Of a DNA stretch of 64,000 nucleotides, positions 24,887 through 37,011 are shown one piece after another (position 1 is the first letter of the stretch; the number at the start of each line of letters is the position of its first letter). The notes under the pieces were generated by a model. That model was not told the origin of the DNA. It saw only the letters and a list, made by a program, of their open reading frames with translations, and searched no databases. The stretch comes from Cryptomeria japonica. Lineage: Eukaryota; Streptophyta; Pinopsida; Cupressales; Cupressaceae. Location: positions 187,882,119 to 187,946,118 of the forward strand of contig NC_081410.1 in assembly GCF_030272615.1 (NCBI RefSeq), given 5' to 3'. The position numbers and the translations under genes were made by a program.

Positions 24887-24899
24887 ATCTCCCCCTTTA
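24887..24899 (-). other. Polypurine tract of element D
   Basis: Minus strand TAAAGGGGGAGAT directly before TGTTGTCTCG, the LTR start. Confidence 0.8.
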
Positions 24900-25249
24900 G
24901 CATTGATGGAAACACTTAGGGAAAAAATTGTCTAAGTGTCACATTACAACAATCATGACTCAACTCAAATACAAAATGCAAAACTCCCTCTTAGCAAATA
25001 CATGCTATTAAAAAAAATTGACTGACTTATACTACTCCCCCTTTGACAGCAATGACAAAGGTAAGCAAATACGTTTGAAACAAATGAATACAACACACCA
25101 AAATTTGCATTACCAAATGTATAAGAGTTCAAAAGTTTACAATTACATGTTGAGAAAAATATCAGAAAAATTAGTCTTCAAGACTTTCAAATCATTCTCC
25201 CATGTCTCTAAAACAGTACATGTAATCTCAATGTATGTTCAGACCTAGT

Positions 25250-28200
25250 ATGCAAGCTCTTCCATAGCATCAAGCGTACTCATTTCAGGTGTAGTCAAAA
25301 TTGCCTCTGTCTCTTTGTATCCTCTCTACAAAATTTCTAATTTGGGCACTAGATGAGTCTATAACTCTTGCAATGATGTATTCCTCTTAATTTGTTCTTC
25401 CTCATATGCCTTAAGCTTATGTTGTATCACTATGGCAGATCTACCAAAAAATGTTTCTAAATCATTTAATGGATCAAATTATTCACTCAAACTCTTTAGC
25501 TCCTGCTGAGCTTACTTTCTCTTCTTATCAAGATCATCAAAGAATAATGAAAAGTTGCAGATTGCAGAAAGAATTTTACCTCCATTCTTCAAGGCTTCTT
25601 CGATTTGGTCCATATTCATAGTAAGAACCTCTCTATCTTTGTCAATTTCCTAGATCAATGTCTCAATTCTTTTCTTTTCATATTCTTTCTCTACATTATG
25701 TATAGTAGCCTCTCCAAGACTTTTCATTTTCTCCCCTGCTATTGTGACCTAGTGGTCCAATTTTTCAATGTGAGTTGTGAGACTATCAGTGTTAGTCTCC
25801 GGTAATAGACTAGAAAATATGTCAACTGCAGTCTGTATAGTTTGAGCTTCTCTTCTCAGAGCTCTTATTATCTTCTTCTTGTCCTTGGATTGGATTGCAG
25901 ATGCAATCTCCATCAGTTTTGTTGGACTCAACATATCCATATTTATTGGCCCTTGGATGGCCATTGTATCATCATCCTCATCATAATCAATGATTTTCTT
26001 TGAAGTGATCAGCGGGTCACTTTTTTCTCTTGTGCTTCTTCTTTCTACATCTCTTCTACCTTCTCCATTGCCTTTGTAGTTTGCACAACATATATTTGTA
26101 CACTCTCTTGCGTATCTTTCTGCATCTCTTCATCTTTATCAGTTGGAATAACTTCTGGTACCACTGGTTTTCCTATGTGATAGTAGGAAGTTATGTGGCA
26201 CCACCTTCTAGTTCTTTCTCTATTTGAGTAACACCTGGTGTCTAATCGATTTCAATCACATTTGGTAGTTCACCTTCAATTACAAGTGCTTCAAAGAAAT
26301 ATTCTTCCTTAGAAGAATCTATCTTCTCTGGTTCCTTTTCTTTTTCAAGTCCTAAAAACTTTTTCAAAATTTCCTCAGTCTTAGCTTGCACGAACTGGGA
26401 CTCACCAGCAAGCAATCTTGTTAACCTCTTTTTGGTACAAAATAATGGGTTTTGATTTTGAAAGAATTTCCAGCATTTCCTCCTTGGTGGTCTCTAGTTG
26501 TAAATGAATAAATACATACTCTATCATTTTTTTATCTTGCTTAATTGCAATCTGCCATCTAGCTTCCAATTTTCTACACAAAGAATCGGGTATCTATCCT
26601 TGTAATTCAATCAATGCTTTGCTATATTGATTCATAAACCAAACAATTGAATCCTCAAATTGTTTCTGCTCTTCCTCACCAAAATTGTTATAATTTTTAT
26701 TTACACCAATCGATATACCATACTTCCTTATATTCCTCAACAAGTTCTCAAGAGAAATAAGTTTAGTTACCTGTGGCTTAACTGATTTGATAGTGGGTGA
26801 ACCAACCACTTTAGAATTCTTGCCACTTTACCTCAATTCTTTCTTACCACCTTCTGATTCGGTTTCCTCTCCCTCTTCCTCTACTATAGCCTTAAAAACT
26901 CTTTGTGCTTGTTCTTTCTTTATTTTCTTATAGCTTATGAGACTTTGGGTTCTTGAGGATTGTCTTCCTTTTCTTTTATCCTGATTTGTATCTTAGGAGG
27001 AGGAGGGGGCTTCTCCTTCTTGACATTTGCACTCCTATTTTGTCTACCGATGGAGACACTAGAGGTTCCTCTCTTCCTTGCTTCAAATATAGTTCTTGCT
27101 TCATCAATCACCGCCTTTGTGAATCCTTTTGCAATAGCAAATTCCTCAACCTTTTTCCTAATCTTTTTGGCCACTATCAGTTTGGTCAATTTAACATGTA
27201 CCTTTACTGATTTCTCTTTGAATATGCCAAACTTAGATACACTTGGATCTACCAGTTCAGATAGGAGGTTGTCAGCATGAATAATCAAGACATATTCTTC
27301 TACCTCATACCCCATAGGAATGAACCATGAATTCCTTGGGTCTACAACATCCATCTGACAAGTATCGATATCAACCATAAAACAAATGGAGTCTTCATAC
27401 CTTTTCACCACATGCTTTGGTATCCTCTCTCTAACATGCATTTTCTTCTGCAATTCCTTGAAGTATCCACATATAGTCTTAGTGAACTCATTGCCAAGCA
27501 TCTTAATATTGTTCTTGATTTGCAAGGTTGTCGATGTATCCATAGACCATTGGATATCACCTATATCGGGAAAGTAATTTTGGAAATATAAAAACAATCC
27601 AATAATCAATTGACCAAGCTTGAACTTTTGTCACTTGTCCTTCTTGATTGATTCAAGATTCAATACCAGTTGGGCTCTCAAGGCCTTTTCTAGGTCATAA
27701 TCAACATTATCTTTTATCTTTTAACATTTGGTATGCTGCGTGGATAGTAGATTCGAGAATGCTATTCATCCGGCTCAAATGGTATACTTTGTAGCTGATG
27801 ACTATGGATGCAAACTTCACCTCTGGATCCTCTATATTATTAGCCATCATGGAATGACCATCCCACTTTGACTTTGTCAGTCGGATAACCTCATCCTTTG
27901 GGATTGTTCTCAAAATAAAGACTTCATCGATGGCCCATAATCTGGTGACAACATGGATGGCCTCTTTTGTGATCTTGTGCAGTCTATCCAACCACATAAA
28001 CGGATCATGGATCCTACTCAGAACATATCTCATGTGCTCTTCTTCAAAATCATCTTGAAAGTTTACAACATGGTGAAAACCCTTATTGAATACCCTTCTT
28101 AATTCATCCTTTATCAATCCTTGTTCATCACACAGTGTTAAGTATTGATCAAAGATGGCAAATGTGCCCAAATCCTCCAGATTTCAATGGATGTATGATC

Positions 28201-28339
28201 GAACATCCTCAACATGCAAAACCCCCTAGGGCACACTGGATAGGGCTTCAGCTGGATCTGTCTCCATGGACTTATGAGGATGTCTCTTAAAGTCAGGTCA
28301 AGGTATTTCAGTAATATCAGCAATATGTGGTGTAGCCAT
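25250..28339 (-). pseudogene. Element D long unknown ORF in the place of pol (degenerate)
   Basis: Read from ATG 28339 (MATPHIADIT) leftward in mixed frames. Open pieces: 28171-27707 with HDPFMWLDRLHKITKEAIHV and RLTKSKWDGHSMMANNIEDP; 27609-26935 with LFLYFQNYFPDIGDIQWSMD, then a PPPPPKIQIRIKEKE linker; 26809-26594 with ENLLRNIRKYGISIG; 25964-25749 with QSKDKKKIIRALRREAQTI, followed by heptad-like helical sequence to about 25260. Roughly 1000 codons originally. I see no protease, integrase, RT or RNase H motif and recognise no domain. The codon-like conservation across 3 kb suggests a real ancestral protein. It could be structural, a captured host gene, or an element-specific ORF. Confidence 0.6.
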
Positions 28340-28729
28340 TGTGAAAATTCAAACACAGATTCAGATTCATAGAGAAATACCTTTAGACTTCTTCACAACT
28401 AGGATTTCTGATCTAAAAGCTCTTTCACCAATTCACTTTTCCACAAATCTTCACAATCTTCTATCAACTTTGCCAAAGTAGCAATCAAATGCTCTTCTAT
28501 GTTTATGTCACTCTCCAAATATGCTCTTGAAAATGCTAGTGAAAAATGAGACTGAAAAACACATTTTTATTTGCCTTTTACCAACTGCATTTAATGCTAA
28601 ACTGGTTGAACATACCCTAATCACCATTCAACCCTAGAACTTGCTACTGGTTCACATATCACATACAATTTACTATTTACATCTTAAAATCACTTCATAA
28701 CATCATATTGCTTCAAAACATGTAGATTT

Positions 28730-30083
28730 GACTTACCGCACACCATTTAGGGGGTCTGGAAATGGATATGAGAATATGCTCCCCCTAAGCTTCAATATAG
28801 CCTAGTTTTCTAGTGAGGGACTCTCCACACTAGGTGAAGAATTGGAGTCCTCTTATGGTTTCTCCTCACTTTTCTTCCTCCATATCTTATTCATCTCACT
28901 TCTAGTTTCTTCCACATCTACCTTCTTCTTTCCTTTTTGGTCAACAGACTGATTAATCAGTTGGTTAGTTCAAGCTCTACAAAACCTTTCAATGTGTCCT
29001 GGTTTGTGACAATGGAAACATGACATTCCAGATGCTCTCTAGGGTCCAGTGTTGCCTTTATTAGTTCTTCTCCGGTAGTTCATAGCCACATGACCTTAGT
29101 TGTGGCAGATTGAACATGTCACTATCCATATATTTTTCATTTCATATGGACTAGACTGATTCACATAAGGTCTCTCCCAAGTATGGTTCCTCCGGTCATT
29201 GTAAGATCTCTGCCATTCACCATTAGACCTCTGATCCATGTAAGATCTCTAGGTGTTTACTCTTGACCTACACTCAATAGCTCTATGCCCATACTTGTTG
29301 CAATTGAAGCAATATCCATCAAAAGTACTAGGCTTATATCCTTCATATAAATTAGGTCTATATCCATCAAAAATATTGGATATGCTTCTACAAACATTTG
29401 CAATATGACCTACCTTATGACAGTTAAAACATACTAGTTTGTATGTTCTCTTACCGGTGTTCTTCTTCGTCTTTGGTGCAGATTTGGCTTCATGCATGGT
29501 GTACTTGGTATCAGATGGCTCTCCTTGTTCAAAGGTTGTGTATCTCCTTTCTTCCTTTGTGTCTAAATTTTCTCATCAAGAATAACACTTCTCTAGTTGA
29601 ATTTAGCTAATAACTTATTTGCATCACCCAACTCCTTGGTAATCTCCTCATTCTTCTTTATGAGACTTTCTCTAAGAGACATAGCCATGTCTAGATCATC
29701 TTGTATTTCATCTTTTTCCTCATGAAGATGTGCATGCAAGGTACCAATCTCCTAGTTTGGCTTAAGATCTCATGCTCCTTAGCTCTTATTTTGTCTTCAA
29801 TTGCCCTCCTAGCTTCCAACTCTTGGCTCATCCTAAAGGTAAGGGCTTCCAATTCTCTCCTCAAATTTGTCTTTTCATCATTAACCTTTTCCACCTCATT
29901 AGACATGGCATCAATGGTTGCTTCCTTAGATGAACTGCTTTCACTGAGTTCCAACAACTGTGCAACCATCTCTCTTCTCTTAACCAACGAATCTTTGTAC
30001 TTGACCTTTAGTTCATCAAGGGTTTCTTCATATTTTGCAAGCTTGTTTGAAAGATCTCTATAATTCATTAAACATTCCCCCAT
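28730..30083 (-). pseudogene. Element D gag-like protein: coiled coil plus CCHC zinc knuckles
   Basis: From ATG 30083 (MGECLMNYRDLSNKLAKYEE), 48 bp inside the primer site. The first 130 residues are strongly helical and charged (KYKDSLVKRREMVAQLLEL, EKVNDEKTNLRRELEAL), a likely coiled coil. After frameshifts come zinc knuckles: CFNCHKVGHIANVC (about 29430), CFNCNKYGHRAIEC (about 29310), a decayed CSICHN-stop-GHVAMNY (about 29120) and CFHCHKPGHIERFC (about 29010). Four knuckles in series are more than the single one of A, C and G. Nucleic-acid binding is inferred from the CCHC pattern. Confidence 0.7.
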
Positions 30084-30130
30084 TTTATCCTTAGAGATCC
30101 TTCCCAAGTGGTTAAGCCTTAAGGTAATTA

Positions 30131-30144
30131 GGCTCTGATAGCAA
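30131..30144 (-). other. Primer-binding site of element D (variant)
   Basis: Minus strand TTGCTATCAGAGCC; one base differs from the TGGTATCAGAGCC consensus (G to C). Next to the LTR end TATCA. Confidence 0.7.
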
Positions 30145-30145
30145 T

Positions 30146-31227
30146 TGATAAACTTGTAAGGCACTGAGAAGGGGGGGTGAATCAATGCAAGCAAAAACTT
30201 AATAAATTTGTTGACTACTTTCACCAAATTGAAAATCAATAAGCATGCAAAAAATACAACCACATAAGAAAATATCCAACAAAGCATGCAAACCATAACA
30301 CAATGATTTTTATCGTGGAAACTAGACTAGGAAAAACCATGGTGGGAATTAGTACCCACAAGGATCTTTTAACTATAGTATAGAGATCTGATTGGTTAAG
30401 GTCATACAACCACCCTATTAGGGGCACACTCGGTTAAGAGCATTTTAACCCTGTTAAGAGCTATACAATGAGGCTTGTTAGGACCCATCCCTATTAGGAG
30501 CTACCCATGTTGTTGGGATTTACAAACACAAGCTAATGTGTGACCTGGTTAGAGGATTTCACCTTCAAACCTATTAGGATCCTACCACACCCTGTTAGGA
30601 GTGACCTTGTTAGAGGATTTTCTTGTTGCAACTGGTAGGAAGACAAAAAGTTCAACTCATCTTAAGTTTACACCTCTGTGCTTGATTAGATCTACTTCTG
30701 CTCAGCTTCTATCACTGACTAGACATTAATACCTAACTTCTCCTCCAATCGCACGATCAAATTCTCACTCTTGATACATGAAATCATACAACTTACATCT
30801 CCTTTTAAAGAACTATGTTAAGTTGGTTAAGAACCTTGGAATAATTCCCTAGGCTCATTGAATCTAGTCACCTTTTACATTTTCCTGTTCATTACACTTT
30901 TCTCTTTTCGGCAAAATAATTCATAACTTAAAAACATAACAATAAGTCTACCGGTTACCGATCAAACTAACTCTTCTATACCCGTTCTTTGTTCTTCCTG
31001 ACTATGACTAACAAATCCATCATAACTCTTGATCATCGCTCTGTTCCTATTTACAGATTGATGGCAACTTAGCAGTTTTGTTGTCTAACTGATTCCACTA
31101 CTGATTAGGCTATATCAGTTGGTCTAGATGACCTAGATGACTAAACAAACATGGTTGCCATCAATGATAACACAAATAAAGTCATCAAACAAACTATTGA
31201 AACTATATCATCATCATCAAACCAACA
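30146..31227 (-). mobile_element. Element D 5' LTR (1082 bp)
   Basis: Plus strand TGATAAACTTGTAAGG to ACCAACA. Contains GGGGGGGTGAATCAATG (about 30170) and the hairpin GTGGGAATTAGTACCCAC (30342-30359). Confidence 0.85.
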
Positions 31228-32369
31228 AAATTGCAGTAATAAATAGATAAGAAAATTAACAACACAACACACAACACCAAGATTTTGGATGTGGAAAACC
31301 TGGTTAAGGGAAAACCCATGGTGGGAACCTACCCACGGTAAGATGATACTCTGTAGTAGTATGATAAAATATTAGAATGGGGAATGCACATGTATTCAGG
31401 CATACTACCTAGAGCTCACTATTCAAAAGATATTTGCCCAAAAGGCTACAACCCTCAGGGAAGTCTCACTAACTTACAATATGATTCAGAGTACAATATA
31501 GAAGAAATGAATTGCAATGATAGCATCTACAAATGCCTGATGACAGTTTTGATTAAGCATAATTGTCTGCTCTGCAATGCCAATCTCACCTCAAAACTTC
31601 ACTAAATGATAAGTCTCTTGTTTTCACATTCACCTCTCTCTGATAATGCAGACACAATACTGACACCAAAACTAAGTGAATAACTCACCTATATATATAA
31701 TTCATCAATCTTGATAACAAGGTTGGCTAAACCCTCAAACCTCAACTCACAATTACAAAGATTACATTACATGATACAAAGATCGATCACATAACCAATA
31801 TAATGATTTAAATTACATAGCATGGACCTAATTCAAACTCCCAGACAATCTCATCCACCAAAAATCATGCCAAGATCTACCGCATAACATGAAAATCATC
31901 ACCGATTGATTAAAAATACCAAAAATTTGCACAACGATCAATGGAGATCACCAAAACAAATAGTACATGAGTAGGAAATACCAACAATCACATTAGAATC
32001 ATCACCAACAGTTGCACCACCACCACTTATCAAATCTTCATCGATCAACATCAGGAAGCTAAGAACACAACCAATCAACAATTGTCATGAAGAAAGATAA
32101 GTTTGTGGGGCACCAAATCACGTACCATCTGAAATGAAGATACAAAAGATCATCCCAAAACATATCCCAAAACCTTAGCATGATTACACTGGAATATACT
32201 AGAGGAAATGTCGAATTCTGTAAAATAGTGATCAACAAAACCAAACTACAAAATTGGATTAGAAGATCTCCCTAAACTCACTAGAATAAGTCACATGAAT
32301 ATGTTGACATCAATAAAAACAACATATTCTAGGAGCATCAACGAACAACCATATCCAATAACTCCAACA
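31228..32369 (-). mobile_element. Element A 5' LTR, main fragment
   Basis: The reverse complement aligns with the first ~1.15 kb of the G 5' LTR, for example GTGGGAACCTACCCAC (31321-31336), GTCGAATTCTGTAAAATAGT and the end CTCCAACA at 32369. TATA-like TTATATATATAG on the minus strand near 31690-31700. With 16406-16499 the LTR totals about 1.24 kb, close to 1250 bp in G. Confidence 0.88.
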
Positions 32370-32838
32370 ATAGGGCATTATGCATACCCTCAGTCACCAA
32401 GGAAGCATAATCAAATGGCCTATTGCTATCCCTGCTTTGGACATCTATACAAATCATCAGCATCAAATTCAAAATCAGGTCCTTAGCATCTGCAACACAT
32501 ACTTGGAATAAGGCATAGTATGTGTCCACAAAATAATTAACAAATAGGTCAATGTTGTAAGGGGTAGTTTGTTGTGGTGTCAACTTTCTATCATCCCCCT
32601 TTATGCTTGGAGGCATGAATGATACCAATTTTCTTCTATAAAAGAGCTCATTCTTGTTGTGTTTTATATCCAACTCATGTAGATCAATAGCCCAATCTGT
32701 GTTAGGGTTGAGCATTTAAACTCCATTGATGACATCTTTGGTGATCTCAGTTAGCCTGCCACCTTCACTAGACACAATCTCTCTAGTATCGGGCCTATAG
32801 TTTGCAACAATAGCAACAGTAAATTCAGTATTTATTGT
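32370..32838 (-). pseudogene. Unrecognised ORF fragment interrupted by element A
   Basis: Minus frame from about 32838 reads ANYRPDTREIVSSEGGRLTE, a stop, then MLNPNTDWAIDLHELDIKHN and YNIDLFVNYFVDTYYALFQV up to the LTR of A at 32369; the rest would lie beyond A, outside the window. About 155 codons with one stop. I recognise no domain. It could be part of another non-autonomous retroelement ORF (its style resembles the unknown ORF of D) or of a host gene. Confidence 0.45.
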
Positions 32839-33020
32839 AACACCTCGTCTCGCATATAACTAATACAATTCCAATTTTTACATGTTTTTTCTTCAATAGA
32901 TGGTTAGATAGATCATGGGATTATAAATGATATGATTATATGTCAACACTCTTGATATTTTCTGGTAAACATGATGAAAATTGATAGATTATAATATAAA
33001 TTATTGTTGTGGTCTTACTT
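32839..33020. other. Short spacer, nothing recognised
   Basis: AT-rich; no ORF or repeat that I can support between the ORF fragment and the solo LTR. Confidence 0.5.
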
Positions 33021-33808
33021 GTTAGGATTCCCACAGATACTGAGAGGAGGGGGTGAATCAGTATCTGATTGGTAGGTAGAATTTCTTAACTTAAAACATG
33101 TAGAACAAATTAAGACTGTGTACCGGTAAGCAGAAAATAATGCAATAAACAGATATAGAAACAACCACATTAAAAAGACACCATAACACAAAGATTTAAT
33201 GAGGAAAACCCGTGTGGGAAAAACCTCAGTGGGATTTGTGACCCACAATATTCACTTACTAGCCAATAAGAGAATAATACTGCTACAAGAGGGGCCTGCA
33301 CATGCAGGAAGGCCAAGTGCCTAGAGCGCACTGCTCAAATACAAAATAGGAAGTCTCACTGACTTACAAAAATGGATTATATAAATCCAATCTCTTGTAC
33401 TGCTTCAAGATAGCATCTACTATGCCAGATCCAGTACCGGTTTCCGCTCTGCTTCTTACATAAACCCTTAACCTATAATTCGCATAATAGGTCTACCTTA
33501 TTTCACCTAATTACATTCCTCCATACATACATAATTTTTCTATAATGATCTCTTATATATATGAGTCATTTTACAATTTGCCAAGTCGGCTTACAATGAT
33601 TTTACAATAATAAACAAAATTCTTGTCGATCTCTGTGTCGGTATGCTTTCTTTCACTACCGGTGCTGGTAGTCTGAGTGCTGGTGTAGAGTCTGATCTTG
33701 CTAGTGCCAGTGGAATGTCTTGCCGGTGTCATAGGATTGTAAGGTTGCCATCAATGACAAAACCTTCAATCACCTACAATGTCTCATTGGAGTGTGCATA
33801 TGCCAACA
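33021..33808 (-). mobile_element. Solo copia LTR F (788 bp)
   Basis: Plus strand TGTTAGGATTCC to TGCCAACA, inverted ends TGTTrGG/CCAACA. It contains GAGGGGGTGAATCAGTAT (about 33043), the hairpin GTGGGATTTGTGACCCAC (33229-33246) and a minus-strand TATA (33552-33562). Flanks TTACT (33016-33020) and TAACT (33809-33813) match at 4 of 5 bases. No internal region is attached, so it is a solo LTR left by LTR-LTR recombination. Confidence 0.82.
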
Positions 33809-36800
33809 TAACTATGCTATTGAATGTGTTTTCTATGTGCAGGAAAGTAACATGGACTAGGGAGAAATACTTATTTCAAATTAATTTCCTCTATGGGATA
33901 AATACTTATGTGTTCATGAGGTTTATTATTGTGGGTCCTTAATGAGTCTTTTTTAGTCAACTACCATGTTTTAATTACAAAAATAGACCCCCAGGGTCTA
34001 TACCCTTTGGGTGGAGACCTATTGGAAATACAATAAAGGCCCTAGTACTTAATTTCACTCTCCAAAAGTCCTCATTAAGATGAGTGACGAATTTGGAGGA
34101 TAGATGAGTTAAAGGTACCCACCCCAATGCCCACACCTCATTTGTGAGAGAAGACTTGGGGAATGAGGTGTCCTAATTGTTGTCCCCTATTAAATGAGGA
34201 AAAGGTCACATGCAGAAGAGGAGAGGAAGGTGACACGTATCACCTTTCCATCCAAGTCTTCTAAGCTAATCTCCCTTATATTGGGTTTGTGAAAAAAGAA
34301 TAGGTGGTTACCCACTTCTCCATTTTGGAGAACTCTTGTAGGATTTTGAGAAAGGGGCAGAAGATTTGAGAAGGAGCCCTTGCAGGTAGAGATGAAGGCC
34401 AATTATACATATATTTAGATAGATAAGTCTTCTCTATTCACTCTACCATTAATTTTGTTTGTGTTGTAAGATTGTGAGTTATTTTGCAAGCTTCATTGAT
34501 GATTTGATACATGCAAAATCAATTATATGGGCTGGTGTGAGGGGTAATCTTAGATCCATGTGAATCTTGTATTTATGTGATAAAATGGGTGCATGTTATC
34601 CCTATCCTATATGGAATATGTAGAGACCTCAAAATTATGGGTTTATATGAGATTTCTTGCTGATGGGTTTGGCTAGGGCCTATGAGGCTTCATGATGCCA
34701 ATAAGATTAGAAGGATAGCAAGCCTTGTATTCAGAATGGTAGTTTAAAAAGGTTATTCATTATGGTAGGATAAAATAAAGAGATTATATGTATTCTAGTT
34801 TCACATAAACAGTACATCATTATATTACCAACAACTCAAAGGAGATGAAAATTAACTGTAATTCTAGGGATATCTATCCCATATATGCCCCCTTCCATGA
34901 TGGCTAGTTTAGATATGGGCTGCTAATAAAATCAAGATGAGTGTCTATTGCTTCCCATGTACCTCTCCAGGTTCATTTATTCCATAATATCGCTACTGCA
35001 TTTATTTCTCAATATTGCAGCTAGGATTCACTATAATAGGGTATGGGCATATATATTTATAATTCTTGATGGAGAAATCGTATGTGGCCACTAACCCTAA
35101 CTTTATCAAATCTGATTATTGTTGTACTGGAATCACCAGTGCACACCTTCTTTTTATAGACTTTAAAATGCTCTGACAATATCTTATAATTATTTGTCCT
35201 TCCTTGCAAAATGCCTTCATCAATACTCTTATCGTGTTTGAGTAAACTCTCTTTTTTTGAGGTTTAAAATAGATAGGATATATGAATAAAATTGTATATT
35301 TGGATGTTTCTAAAATTTTTTATTTATTTTTAATTCTTATTCATAAATTAATGATGTTTTTAAATTAGAAATTTAAGAGATTTGATATCTTATTTATTAG
35401 TATAGAAAACTTACATAGATGATTTTCTTTAAGCATTATTTTATGAAATTAAATCATTTGTTACATACATTTATTAAATTTTATAAATTAAAATATAAAA
35501 TATTTAGATATTCTTTTGGAGAATAAACGAACTTAGTTATTTGACTAAAAAAAAAGTAATAACAAATATTAGTAAATATATAGATTGTGTAACTATGGAA
35601 TAAAAGAATATATATAGTGTGGCGGGGGGGGGTGTTATTTGTAAGTTCTTGGATGGGTATTATTACTGATGTTAATATTAAAGAAATATTAATACTAATG
35701 TTAATATGGATGTGAATGAGAATATCAATTGAATTGATATGGGGTTTAACTTTATTAAATAACATGGATATTAATATTCCTAACATTGATATTAAGTGAA
35801 TGTTATTAGGGGTATAGGATGGTAATGTTAATGGAGGGCAAGTAATTTATATTATTAATAATGGGAGTAAAAATAATATTGGCAGTGGTGCTATTATTAT
35901 CATTAATAAAAATATGAGCATTAGATTAACAACATTAATAGTAAAGTGTAATATTAAAACAATAAAGAATTGTATTATCTTGTTATGAGTAAAATTAAAG
36001 TGGATACAAGAGATAATAATGTTACTAGTGAAGCATAATGTCAATAATGGTTCTCTTGTAAATGTCAAAACACAACTCATTGCTTGATGCGGAGCAACTA
36101 ACCATACACAGTCACCCTTGTTTGTGATTTACACTTAGATACAAGTTGTGATATGATATGACCTTTTCATACAATATCTTATGATGTTAGTCATACATTT
36201 CCATCATTGCATTAAACAAGTGATTGGTTATTTACATAAAAGAAATTATTATTATTTTTTTACCCAGTGACATAAATCGAGCATGTCGAGTTTTGGTAAA
36301 AAAAAATGTTATGCTAGATTTTCTTGCATATTAAATATGGACATGACATTTATATAGACATTCGGAACTACAAGTCTTGCCAAATTGCAATTCCAGATAT
36401 TCGACACTAGGACTCTCTCTTTCTTCTTGTTATACCCCCTTCTCTAGAGGCTAAAACCCCATGGTGGAATCAATGTTTCTTTGATTCCTGTACAATGATC
36501 AATAATGAATTAATCTAGTCTAGACCCTAGTTTACACCTTTTTTGTGTCTTCATTGATCGAGGGAGTTGTATGATTATCTCTTCAGAGAACTTCCTCTTT
36601 CCCAAACTAGAAGACTCTACATTCCTAGGGTTATGGTTTTTGCACAAACACAATGAAACAATAGCGAGAAGCTTTTAAAATTTAATTCAGGCTAAACTCT
36701 TGGCACTCTGATAGCTATAAAAAATCTAAAATTATGCAGAGAAAGACAAAAGACTAAAAGGAATGCAACAAAAAAGCATATGACAATCACTTCTCAAAAA

Positions 36801-37011
36801 TTCTAATTATGAAAGCATAAATATAGAAAACCCAGAACATAGATAGAGCATTGTAAATGCACATAAGAGCAAGATCGGTGCTAAAATAGCTGAAAATGTA
36901 GATCATAACAAGCAAATTGGGCTCATTTACTGCAGGAACGTATGTTGGTGTGATGTCAGGAGAGAGTCGTTATGATTCATATTTGAACGTTGGGGCCCCA
37001 ATAGTAAACTA
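33809..37011. other. 3.2 kb without recognised genes
   Basis: Short ORFs only, none with a motif. 35240-36080 is very AT-rich with degenerate ATTAATATTAAT strings. A G-run (GGCGGGGGGGGTG) lies near 35620-35635. Not assigned to any family by eye. Confidence 0.5.

Larger units (their letters stand above)
16500..31227 (-). mobile_element. Element D: pol-less LTR retrotransposon, itself split by C
   Basis: LTRs begin TGATAAACTT on the plus strand (30146 and 16500) and end CAACA (31227 and 24886). Primer site variant at 30131-30144, polypurine tract at 24887-24899. Internal region about 5.26 kb. D sits in the 5' LTR of A; flanks share AAAAT/AAATT within an A-run (16495-16500 and 31227-31232), compatible with a 5-bp duplication offset by one base. 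It encodes a gag-like coiled-coil/CCHC protein and a long unknown ORF, and no protease, integrase, RT or RNase H. Its 3' LTR is split by C with about 185 bp lost. Confidence 0.82.
5539..32369 (-). mobile_element. Ty1/copia element A, host of a nested cluster (3' end outside window)
   Basis: Minus-strand copia element related to G (37012-43821). Read from its 5' end: 5' LTR 32369-31228 plus 16499-16406, primer site 16403-16391, gag 16349-15430, then pol 8017-5539. It is split by D (16500-31227) in the LTR, by the B array (8023-15424) in gag, and by LTR E at the RT. Its RNase H region and 3' LTR are not in the window and presumably lie beyond the left edge. Removing the inserts restores alignment with G at each junction. 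Many stops and lost catalytic residues show it is dead. Confidence 0.85.

Noticed and set aside
33643-33942. 99-residue plus-strand ORF (MLSFTTGAGSLSAG...)
   Set aside because: Mostly lies in the solo LTR F and runs across its border; no domain.
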